Part shown: positions 11,001 to 21,242 of the stretch, piece by piece
How the letters are laid out: every line of letters starts with the position of its first letter
How positions within the stretch are numbered: position 1 is the stretch's first letter
Source: Certhia americana
Taxonomy: Eukaryota > Chordata > Aves > Passeriformes > Certhiidae
Direction: 5' to 3'
Assembly: GCA_018697195.1 (NCBI GenBank)
Contig: CM031864.1
Span: 29,501,668 to 29,565,667, forward strand
Length of the DNA stretch: 64,000 nucleotides
The notes under the pieces: model-generated
Seen by the model: the letters and a program-made list of their open reading frames with translations, nothing else
Databases searched by the model: none
Told to the model about the DNA's origin: nothing
Position numbers and translations under genes: made by a program

Positions 11001-13377
11001 ACAGTCTGTGCTTTGCTGTCCATTCATTTAAAGGGTTTCAGTTTCTATTTATTTGTCCCATATCTTTCATTCCAATGAAGCACCTCTCAGTGTCGTTGTG
11101 CCGTAGCTGCACCTCTTGGTGGCCGCAGGGCTTTGTGCTGTGTTGGAGAAGGGGCTTGAGCCACCTTACAGCTTCATCCACCCCACTCCCCTGCTCCAGT
11201 ACCTCAGTGTTATTTTAAGGGCCGCCTGGAGTCATCTGTCACCACTCCCCAGAGCATTTCTTGCTTGCTGGCACTGCTGGCCCAGCATTCCTGTTCTCCT
11301 GGGAAGCAGGAATGAGCTGGGTGCTGACGCTGCAGTGTGGCCCTCCTGACACACAGCGCTTCCATCAGCTCAGAGGCACGCATTTCATCTGCAGGCCTGC
11401 CCTGAATCCACCTGTCTGTGTCTTCTCCATCTGTGAGGGCTCCCTGGACGTTATTTTAATGCTGCTGGCACCCTGCTCTGGCTCCTGGTTTTCTTATGGC
11501 CCTTGGGAGACCTGGAGCATCTCCTCCACCATGAGCAAGCACGGTCCTGCAGAGACGCTGATGCTGAACAGACCCCTTGCAAAAGCTTGAGGAGGCCTGG
11601 CTTCTACCCAGGATCACAAAAAGGCATCCCCATCATGCAGCATCCTCTTTGGAGTTTTCTGCATTGACGGGAGGCGTGTGAGATGACCCAAAACTGGTGC
11701 AGCCAGTGTTTACACCACTGGCCTGCTTTACCCTGAGAGGGTTTTTTCCCAACAGCCAGCAAGAACGTTGGATGTGATGCCTCCATCTCCATGATCCAGG
11801 CAAACACTAAATCACACAATCCAGGCTGGAAGGAGCCATGTGTTTTCCCCTTCATGCAGCTCCCACTGTGCTTCCAAACACGTCTCCCCTCTTTCCTTTT
11901 TCTGTACAGTAACTTTGCACACGCAAACGTCAAACAGCAGCTGTTTGGCCAGCGTTTCAAAAAAGCAACTGGTGATCATAGCTGCCTTAATTCAGAAGCT
12001 AGGATTTCCACTCTGCATGGCAAAAAGGGCTTATTTTTCCTTCTTAAGTGGCTGTAGATATTTTTACCTGATTCTTTTGTAAATGTGGAAACAGTCAGAC
12101 CTTATCAGGCAGAAGCGTCTTTGAGGTTTCCCCTTTCAGAAAGAAAATGTCACAGTGCCTATCAAAGCCAGGTTACTCAGGACTTCTCCTGCTTCAATTA
12201 AGCAGGAGCAAACCTGTGATGTGTCAGTCTGCCCTAGGTAAGCAACATGCTGGATAATTTTGGAGGTCACTTCAATGCAAAACTCGAGCAGGAAGCTGTC
12301 CTGAGGAGGGTTTCTTCAAAATTCTTTCTCTTCTATCTGAGCCATCCCATGCCCAGAACCTTTGCTGGTGTTTTTTGTCCTTATTGTCTCGGGGTGGAGA
12401 TGGAATTAAAAGGATTCAAGCCATGAGTCAGATCAAATCTTCGAATCCTCCAAATTGTCCCGTGGAAGCCTCAACATTGCACTGAAGGACTTGATTTTTG
12501 GGGTACTGATTTCATCTGCTGCAGTTGAAGGGTCACTTGTTAACAGCTTGGATTTTTTTCTGTGGGCTCAGAACAGACCTCTGAGCTTGGAGTGCAGGGC
12601 TGCAGCTTTTCCAGGAAGGGGTTAAGGGAAGGAGGGAATCAAATTCAACAGATGTCCTCTAGGATTGAACTTGGAGCAATTGGTCATGAAGTGCTATTTA
12701 CTGTGGAAAACACTACAGGATACTCGGGGGTTTTTTGTGTGTGCCTTTATTTAATGACAAAAAAGCAAAAAGTCTTATCTTTAATCAGAATTCCTGGAGA
12801 GAATGGAAGACAGCACCAAGAGATGGAACTGCAGCATCCAGTTAGCTGAGGACAGCTCTGCTGGTGTGCTCTTACCATTTGTGGAAGAAGGGACAAGCTT
12901 TTGTGCTTCCCAAGGGCAGGATAAAGCCACGGATCCCACCCCGGAGCACCTTCAAAGGGTTTTGTCAAAGCACAGAGGAGAGGCTGGCTGACAAGGCTCT
13001 GCACATTTTGTCTGGAAGCAGCAGCAGGACAAAGTGCTGCAGGGAAGAGTTCAGCTCTGTCTGTGGCCCCCTCCCATAGACGGAGGCAGAGTGAGGGTTT
13101 GCCTGTAAATCCCATTCATCACACCCCAAGCCTTCTCCTACCTAATCCTCTCTTCTCCCACGCCTGGCTCAGTGATTTCCCTGCAGCGAGGCAGTTGTCC
13201 CTGATAATGTGATGGCAGGGGATGGCTGATGTCAAATCTCAGCAAAATAAATGTTAAAGAAATGTTGCTGATAATTCATCCGCTCCTCAGAAATCTCATC
13301 TTGCTCATCCTTTCCCTTCAAACACCCTCTTTTGGTGGGGTGGACTTCAGCTGCTCAGGAGGTGCATTGCCTGCCCT
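8065..13377. other. Long non-coding stretch with A-rich tracts
   Basis: A runs lie at 8958-8973, 9812-9838 and 10392-10508. A 69-codon frame at 9872-10081 starts Met-Gly but has no other support. No exon, LINE or LTR was recognised in 5.3 kb. It could be intronic or intergenic. Confidence 0.45.
10392..10508. repeat. A-rich tract with C runs
   Basis: A run of 20 As is followed by blocks of A separated by CCC, CC, CCCCC and CCCCCC, then AACCAAC-type sequence. The strand asymmetry (no G or T until 10464) is striking for about 70 bases. Confidence 0.9.
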
Positions 13378-13450
13378 CAAAGTCCCACCCAGCCTGGCCT
13401 TGAACTTTTCCAGGGATGAGGCATCCACAGCTTCCTCTGGAGGTCTGATA
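13378..13450 (-). mobile_element. CR1 LINE fragment, short
   Basis: CCACCCAGCCTGGCCTTGAA, CTTTTCCAGGGATGAGGCAT and CCACAGCTTCCTCTGG are the inverted CR1 3' block. Both flanks are lost. Confidence 0.7.
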
Positions 13451-16400
13451 ATGGAACACACATTTGTAAAAATCCTGCTCACCACACATGGTGCAAGAAG
13501 AAGTAGATTTCAACAACAGTGAAGCAGATGCAGTTTGAACATGACAGAGGAGTAAGAGGAAACCTGGTCCTGATGGATGTAAGGTAAATGCTGGAGCAGA
13601 TCGTGGGAGAGATTGCAGAGGCTGCAGCTGAAAAGGTTCTGTGAAGAGCTGTCCAAATTCGTTCTTTGAAGTGGATTTAGGTGTAGAATGACCACACCCT
13701 GGCATTAGTGGTGAGCTGTCTCATCTCTGCCCTTCAGTTCAGCCCTATTTTTCATGATTTTTGTGGGACTGCTGCTGCAGATCAAGAGGAATAAAAGGGA
13801 AAGTCTGTCTTCTCTTATGTAACTAGAAGTAAATGCATAATGCAGCTTAATTGAAATTACTGACTTCCCCAGATAAGCTGGATGTAACTGGATCAACAGT
13901 GATCTGGTTAATGTACAAAAAATTACTTTGGGACACCACATAGGTTAGGGCACTGAAGATAGGGAGAAGGGAGACACCAAAACCAAATCTACCTGATAGA
14001 AGACTGTGTGGATTTGCTGCTGTCTCAGTAAACAATAATTGGAGCAAAAGCAAAATCCACTAGTTCAACCCTAGAGCAGGAAAAAGAGGGGATGAGGAAC
14101 TGGATTAATGGCACCACCTCTGGGGTTTTGGTTCTTTCTTGAATTTCTTGAACACTTCCCTGCTGTTCTGAACCTCAGTTGAAGGTGTAGGCTCAGTCTG
14201 ATCTCTGAACTTGTACGAAAAAAAACCCCAAGTCATTTAAGAATATAATTTGAAAACACAACAAATCTATTGAGCTGAGAGCTTTGTCCTTGGGTTCAGC
14301 TGAAAACCTGTAACATTTGAAGGACACTCTGGAGGAAAAAAGGATTATTTAAGGAGCATCTGGAGAGATGGGCTTCAGCTGCCCTCTTCCCTATTTATGC
14401 CTATTAGAGATGAAATTGAAGTGCAGCATGATTAAATTATGCATATAAAGAAAAGCTTCCACAAACAAGAAAACATAAGCAATGTGGGAAGGAACAGAAC
14501 TGCAAAGAGAACGAGAGGAGCAAAACCAAACAGGATGCCAAACTGCAAAAGACATTTCAACAGCACCTAATTAAAACTGTTCACATTTGCAACAGACAGA
14601 AGGTAAAGACATTCACTAGGATACAGAAGAAAAGGGGGAAAAAAAAACACTAAGAGGAGTGATTTAGTCAATCACAGGAGATTCTGGAAAAACAGCAAGC
14701 TTTTGAGCAAAAGGCCAGTTGCAGAACGTGCAGTGCATTTGGAGTTGGGGGGTTCTCTCCAATTGTCTGCCGGCAGAGGTGACTCCAGCTGGAATAATGA
14801 GGGATGTGCTGTGCAGCAGCCCCTGCCCACAGTGCTGGCAGCCTATGGGGAGCTGCCACTGCTGCCTTCCACACTCGTCTCCAGGCAGGGATTTGAATAA
14901 TATCACATAGCAACCAGCCCAGGACTGAGAAATCAACCCAGGTCCCACTCCAATAACTTAATCACAAGATTATCTCCCAGCTTCTTTTGTTAATTAATAA
15001 GTCTTTGCCTTTTGGCTTCAGAAACCATAGATACAGCAGTAAAGGAGAGGCTGGAAATCCAGCGTGGCACCTTTGTTAGCACGATGAACTAACAACACTT
15101 CTCCTGTGATGCCTTTCAAAGCCTGACATGCTCACCACTGGGTTCATCTGGTTCCCGATGTGTAGGAGAGAAGCACAAGCTCCAAAGTGGAATAGTCAGG
15201 ACAAATGAGTCCTCAGCCATCTTTCAAAGAGGCCAAATCAAATCTTCTCTGGTGACAAAAACAAGAACGAGTTATGCTGTATTTTTCTCGTCTCTGTCTA
15301 AGCAAAATTATTTTCATAATTGGTGAACATGGGATGGAATAACATTTCAGCAAGGGAAAAGACTGTTGTGTACCATGTCTGAGAATGAATAGGGGAAGGT
15401 ATTTTTCCTCCTTGTGCTAGAGCCTTTGCTTTCAGACAGGGTTGGCCAGGAGAAGACTGAGCTTTCCAGCTAGAGAGAGGCTAATTTATAGGTGCACAAG
15501 AAATCTCCCTGTTCAAGACACAACAGCTAAGTGCTTTGTTAATGATATAGTGGCAGACAGAGCTGGAGGAAGAAGCTCTTCCTTGGGTAAGGCTGGAGCC
15601 AGGGGAGGCCTTTCGTAACCCCCCCATCTGGATGCTGCCTGAATCCAGCCATCCTCTCCTCACCCACGTGGAGACACCACAAATCACTGTGTGCTCTATG
15701 AAGAGCTGCCATCAGTCCAAAGGTGCTTGTTAAACAATCACATTCCTAGGGTACTTTTGTGCATGGATAGGTCCCAAATAATTAGTTCTGTGGCTGGCAG
15801 CCAGCAGGAATATCTGTGCCCTCCTAACTCCAGAGAAGGAGGGAGCTCACGGGGCTACAATTCCTGCTCAGGCCAGCCCAGGTTACGTTCTCAACTTTGG
15901 TGTGGCTGTGATGTGGCTGTGAGAGCCAGGATAAGTCAGCAGCATTATTCCCAGCCCTGACACAGAGAAATGAGCATCATCACAGAGGGACAAGTGGCAC
16001 AGACATGTGGCTGTCCTTGTTGTCTCCTCAATAACATCGTTTTTGCAGGGGCAACAGGAGGGGGAAGAGCAGAATCCCCCCCGGACCACCTCCTTCGCAG
16101 GGAAGTGACTGATGAGCCTGGCAGCCTCTGAACAAATATTTCTGATGCAAAGAATTCACTTGTCAGCGTGGAGGAGCCCCGAGAGGAAATTTCCAAAGCA
16201 GATCTGTCGGAGATAATGACACTGTACAAGGAAGCCCTCCTTAGGAGCGATGTCTCCCCAAGACGTGGAGTGTTTGAAAACATGATGCTTCTGTGTGTTC
16301 CTGTTGATGAGTTAAAATCCAAGCAGCCGTGGCTGAATTTTTAATCTGGGAGCTCTAACAGGTGAAGCACAAGGAGGCAGTGAGTCAGTTTTTAACCTTC

Positions 16401-16768
16401 CCTGGTGCTGCCTTGGTCAGGCAGACCTTGTATTCTTTCTGAATCAGAAGCCTCTCTTCAGGCCCGAGATAACACACTGTGTTCTGCCTCATCCAGATTA
16501 CAAACCAGGGAATTTCTGTGCATCTGCATGTTTGTGTAATTGCCTAACACCGTGAAACCTCATCTCAGCTGAAGCCTCTAAGCTCCACTGTTAGATAAAA
16601 AGCAATTAACAGCAACCATAACCAGAAACCCTTCCAGTGTGAGGGCAGGCAGCAAGCAGCAAATAGAGACATCAACAAATCTGTTTTTGCCTTGTACTTT
16701 GCTGCTTGCGGCCAATGGGTCATTAATTTTTATATGAGTATCATGGATTTATCAGCAGTTTGGGAATC
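13451..16768. other. Non-coding, A/T-rich in part
   Basis: No repeat family was identified. Frames are short (the longest is 125 codons, minus, 15945-16322) and without domains. Confidence 0.45.
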
Positions 16769-17038
16769 ATGAAGTTATTACCTGCGACAGCGGCTCTGAT
16801 TGTGTTGGCTGCTCTGTGTATCTTCTGCTCCTTCAGTTTAAAAGTCACCCAAAAGGATGCAGCAGCCAGAATCCCACCCCAAGGCAATCCTGGGCAGCCA
16901 AAGGCACTGGTTATTCCTTGCATTACTGAATATCTTGAATTTGCTTCCTCAATACAGGGCTGGGTCTGTAGAGCCCATTACCCTCTGAAAGCTCATCAGC
17001 ATTCACCTGTCGTAGGTGTGTTCTTCCAGCTCTCCTAA
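16769..17038 (+). CDS. Short frame with signal-peptide-like N-terminus (weak candidate)
   Basis: An ATG at 16769 (A at -3) opens an 89-residue frame. It starts with Met-Lys, then about 20 hydrophobic residues (LLPATAALIVLAALCIFCSF), like a secretory signal peptide. A CCAAT motif at 16712-16716 and a TATA-like TTTATATGAG near 16729 lie just upstream, but they would leave a very short 5' UTR. The remainder has three Cys and no motif I know. It could be a first exon of a secreted-peptide gene, but it could equally be a chance frame. No clear splice donor was found. Confidence 0.18.
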   Translation: MKLLPATAALIVLAALCIFCSFSLKVTQKDAAARIPPQGNPGQPKALVIPCITEYLEFASSIQGWVCRAHYPLKAHQHSPVVGVFFQLS

Positions 17039-17970
17039 GTAGCTGTATTTTATCCTGTCAAATATGAAACTGGCTCAGATCAGGAATTTTGTGCTGAGCT
17101 AGTAAATCTTTAGGGTTTTCACTAATTAAATCTAGGACAGATAGCCAATAGATTCTTCAGCTGAGCAAGGATAACTATTTTAACCTCTCCTGTCCAGATG
17201 TTTTTGGATCATTTTACATGTTCTGATTCATTAGTTCGAGTTTCAGTTCCATGGGGAGAATAAAAAAAGTAAGAAAACCTATATTTTACTTGGCAAGTCA
17301 GTTGTTCTGTATAAATCATGGTTTATTTTCAGTGTCACAGAGGCACTTGCAGATTAGCTGTGTGCAAAGCGATGTGAGAAACCTTACCTGGATTCATGCA
17401 AGTGGTGTTTTTTAATTGGAATAAATGCTGTTCTTAAAAAAAAAAAAAAACAAACAAAACAGATACAGAGGTGTCAAGGATGAGATTGCCTGTTACAATA
17501 CTCTGCTCTGGAGCTGTACTTTGTCTGTCAAGTATTTTTAAGCTCTCTCTCCTGGCTGGTTTGGTGTGAGCCTGTGTCTCCAGATAACCCATCAGTAATT
17601 ACCTGTTTAGTTTTATTGCGCTCTTGTTGCTTTGTGCAGCTGCTCAGGAGTTCATTTGCTCCCACCTTGCAGAGAGATTTAAATGTTAAGCTTGTTTTCA
17701 TCCCAGATGGAGAAGAGACGCCTCTATTTCAGGTGAGTGTTCTGTGAGCTCTCCCCAGTGTGAGGAGATGGTCTTGTGCCTGTTACAGTTCAGGTCGGGA
17801 AGGCTGAGAAATGCAAATCAAACCACACCTTTTTTGCCTCTCGGGTTAGAGGGGATTTGCTGAGCTTTTTCTGTGTTTAAAACAATTAGGGTATCCTCCT
17901 TCTGCAGTCAGTGGCTGCAGGCAGGACAAAGGGATGAAGAAGTTCAGGCTGGAGTAGTTCAGCCTGGAAA
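17039..17970. other. Non-coding spacer
   Basis: A poly-A run is at 17436-17450. Otherwise nothing was recognised. Confidence 0.45.
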
Positions 17971-18106
17971 ACTCCATCCCTGGAGGTGTTCAAGGCCAGG
18001 CTAGATGGGGTTTGAACAACCTGGCCCAGAGGAAGGTGTCCCTGCAGTGAGGTTGAACCAGATAATTTTTAAAGTCCCTTCCAACCCAAACACTCCTGTG
18101 ATGTTT
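17971..18106 (+). mobile_element. CR1 LINE 3' fragment
   Basis: ACTCCATCCCTGGAGGTGTT, CAAGGCCAGGCTAGATGGGG, GAGGAAGGTGTCCCTGC and CCCTTCCAACCCAAACACTC appear in CR1 order. The copy is 5'-truncated. Confidence 0.85.
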
Positions 18107-20169
18107 ATGCCTTGATTCTTCCGGAAGATTCTGACAAAGCAAATTTAAAACAAGCCAAAAGAAAAGGCATTCATACAAATGGGCAAAACCCAGCACCTTG
18201 GTCATCCCAGCAATGACCAAAATATGCTACCTCTTTGTGAACATAATTCTCAGCATAGTCCTGCAAGTTTTTCCCTCCCTTACTTCTCTTGAAAAGGGGA
18301 AATCTCTGCTGTGCAGGTTTCTAGAGCTGAATGCAAGCAGGCTGCCTGTCTTATCTCCATTTGCCCCCTTCTGTGCAGACAGTCACTTCCTGCAAATTTA
18401 ATGTTTTCTCAACTACTGATGTGCTCCTCATCTCCACTCTGCAATTATGAACCGATGTGCTGATGTTATAAGTGTTTTGTTTTAAAATGTGTAACATCCG
18501 ATTTACAAAAAACCAAACAAACCCAAACCAAAAAAGACAGATCCCCTCCAAATTCCCTCTAATGCTAATTACAGAAATCTCAGCTCTCCAGCAGAAGCAT
18601 CAGTCAGCAGAGGATTTGGTTCTTATCAGAGACTGAAGCTTTGGAAAAATATACTGAGGACAGTGCATAACACTGGGGATGCAGCAGATAAATGCTGGAA
18701 GTGAATGCTGAGCGTTTGGAAATGCAGACTTCAGGATTTTCCAGTCCTCTTCCTCTCCCAACACCCAGAACATTGCATTGTTGGTTGGTCTTCATTTTTA
18801 AATCATTTGCTGTCAAGATACATGTGTTGTTTTCATAGAGTTGGCAGCAGAAGTTATTATTTTTTTCCAGCTAAATTTAGAGAAGGGTAACAAATATTCT
18901 GGGTTTGCTCTGAAATCATTCCGGGAGGAGCTCCTGGGTTATACATCATGGTTGCTCCAGCAATGAAAGTGCAGCTCTTCTCTCAGAGTTTCAGCTCGAT
19001 GATGTCTTTGGTTCTCAGGATGCAGCTCCACACTCTGTCCCCAGCACAAGAGAGGGTCAGAATCAGCTTGAAAACTCCTTCCGGTGATGATTTTTAATAG
19101 GGAATATTGTTTACACACCGCATTCCCCTCTTGCACAAGAAAGCTGGAGGAATTTTTTTCCCTTTGTAACGCGTTTTAGAGGCGATCTGACATTTTCTAA
19201 TGGCTCTCAGGTATGTATAATTTATCCTGCTCAGTGTCTGCACTTTCCAAAATAACACTGGAGAACTATCTGGGCTCCTGCTTTTTTTGGCCAACCATTA
19301 CTCTCCCTTTTTTTGACCTATAAATGTCCATATGCTGCAGGATAATTGCAGTAGGTGTAGGTTCCTTTGGAGATGCTGTTGTGTGGGAGACAATATGACA
19401 GCTCATCTGCATAGCACAGGCATCATTCCCCTGCCTTGATTTAGCAGAGAGTCCTGGATCCTGAGGCTTCTCCCATCTCTCCTGAATATTTAGGGATTGA
19501 TCACACACACACACCGTGCACTCACGCTCTCCCATGAAGTAATTTCACCATTTTCTGTGGGCAGCTCTGCTGCTTGGAGAAGAAGTCACAGAGTGTGGCA
19601 GAGCCTGGCATGGGGACATGAGCCCCTGCTCTTGGATTTCCACACTGTATCCAGGCATCCTGAGCATTAAAACCTGTCTTAACCCATAGCTGGAATATTT
19701 TGCATGGTAAAGGGGAAGCGATGTCCCAGAAGAGGGTCCAGTCTCCCAAATGCTGTGGCTTTTGGTTGGGAGCTACACACAAGTTTGTCCCCAGACTTGC
19801 AGAAGCTATGTGACGCTTTTGGGAGGGATAAAAAAAACCCCAAAAAACTGAGAAGATGGGGTGCAGGTTATCAGCAAGGAACTGAGCTGAGGGGCAGGAA
19901 GAGGAGCTGTCACCCCAAACCTGGGCATTCCTTACCCTGCTGCAGCTGGATGTCCATGATTTTCCCCTGGAATCTGAGCAGTCTGTGGGCATTTGAGTGT
20001 TTAATTTCAAGACTCGTGTTTTGGAGAGGGATTGAGCAGGTGGGCTTGAACGCACAGCCATCCTGGGGCACTTTTATTCTTATTGATGTTTTTTTATGCC
20101 CTGGCAAGGTGTGTTCCATGATTGAGGCGCTGTCTCAGCCCCACGGGAGCGTGACAAGGGACAGGGATG
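18107..20169. other. Non-coding left flank of the minisatellite
   Basis: A short (CA)n is at 19502-19514. Overlapping 166-179-codon frames on opposite strands near 19522-20204 have no domain, and the + one runs into the minisatellite. Confidence 0.45.
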
Positions 20170-20645
20170 GTGCCGGCATGTCACTTACGTCGGGGGGTGG
20201 GTGATGGGGTGGTCCCTGCTGGTGTCAGTCACACTGGGCGAGTGATGGGGTGGTCCCTGGCGGTGTCAGTCACATTCGGGGTGTGACAGGGGCAGTCCGT
20301 CCTGGTGTCACTCACACTAGGGGTGTGATGGGGGCAGTGCTATTCACTCTGGGGGTGTGACAGGGGCGGTCCCCAGCTCGGTCTGTCACACTGGGGGCGT
20401 GAAAGGGGAGGTTCCTGCCCGTGTCAGTCACGCTGGAGATGTGAGAGGGGAGGAACCTGTCCCTGTCAGTCACACTGGAGGTGTGACAAAGGTTGTCCCT
20501 GTCCCTGTCAGTCAAACTGGAGGTGTAACAGGGGAGGTTTCTGTCCGTGTCAATCACACCGGGGGTGTGACAAGGGACGTCCCTGGCAGTGTCAGTCACT
20601 TTGGAGGTGACAGAGGACACTCCCCAGTTGTGTTCGTCCTTCCGG
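20170..20645. repeat. Minisatellite part 1, ~45-nt units
   Basis: About ten diverged tandem units share a core like GTCACACTGGGGGTGTGAC followed by a run such as AGGGGAGGTYCCTG. Spacing is mostly close to 45 nt, with drift at the left end. Because 45 is divisible by three, both strands show short open frames with a 15-residue periodicity. I read these as by-products of the repeat. Each core contains the inverted arms GTCACAC and GTGTGAC. Confidence 0.85.
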
Positions 20646-21042
20646 GTGTGTGACAGGGGCTGATCCCTGGGTGTGACAGAAGCTGATCCCTGGCTCTGTC
20701 TGTCACAGAAGGTGTGACAGGGAGTGATCCCTGGGAGTGGCTGTCACAGGGGGTGTGACAAGGGCTGATCTCTGGCTCTGTCTGTCACAGGGGGTGGGAC
20801 AGGGGCTGATCCCTGGGAGTGGCTGTCACAGGGGGTGTGACAAGGGCTGATCCCTGGGAGTGGCTGTCACAGAAGGTGTGACAGGGGCTGATCCCTGGGA
20901 GTGGCTGTCACAGGGGGTGTGACAGGGGCTGATCTCTGGCTCTGTCTGTCACAGGGGGTGGGACAGGGGCTGATCCCTGGGTGTTAACGGGGCTGATCCC
21001 TGTCTCTGTCTGTCACAGGGGGTGTGACGGGGCTGATCCCAG
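20646..21042. repeat. Minisatellite part 2, ~41-nt units
   Basis: Nine to ten units follow directly from part 1, with a period of about 41 nt and two alternating centres (GGGAGTGG and GGCTCTGT). The common elements are GTGTGACAGGGGCTGATCCC and CTGTCACAG. Units are closer to each other than in part 1, which suggests more recent expansion. Unit borders form a hairpin with 8-nt arms CTGTCACA and TGTGACAG around five Gs (clear at 20905-20925). Confidence 0.9.
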
Positions 21043-21169
21043 CGCTTGGTGACGCAACTCTGGGAGGAGCGAAGGGCTACGGTGAGGCAGGCTGGGAAAA
21101 TCCCCCCGGCAGGGTTTTGGGGTGGCCGCGGTGCAGCTGGAGCTGCTCGGTCAGTTCCCTTTTTAATTC

Positions 21170-21242
21170 CAGAATGGTTCGGGTAGGAAGGGACCACACT
21201 GGATCGACCATCTTGTCCTGCCTTTCTGCTCGAGCAGGGTCA
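21170..21242 (-). mobile_element. CR1-like 3' tip next to the minisatellite
   Basis: CAGAATGGTTCGGGTAGGAA, then GGGACC and a tail ending CTCGAGCAGGGTC. This fits the CR1 subfamily form that continues into a 'GCAGGATC' block. It lies about 130 bp right of the minisatellite. Confidence 0.5.

Noticed and set aside
11805..11850. CACACAATCCAGGCTGGAAG, which looks like an inverted CR1 tip
   Set aside because: The similarity stops after about 20 bases and no further CR1 block follows.
19502..19514. Short (CA)n run
   Set aside because: It has only about six units and is too short to be notable.
20312..20653. 98-102-codon frames with 15-residue repeats on both strands
   Set aside because: They follow from the 45-nt minisatellite period. 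Both strands are open, and neither frame survives into the 41-nt part.
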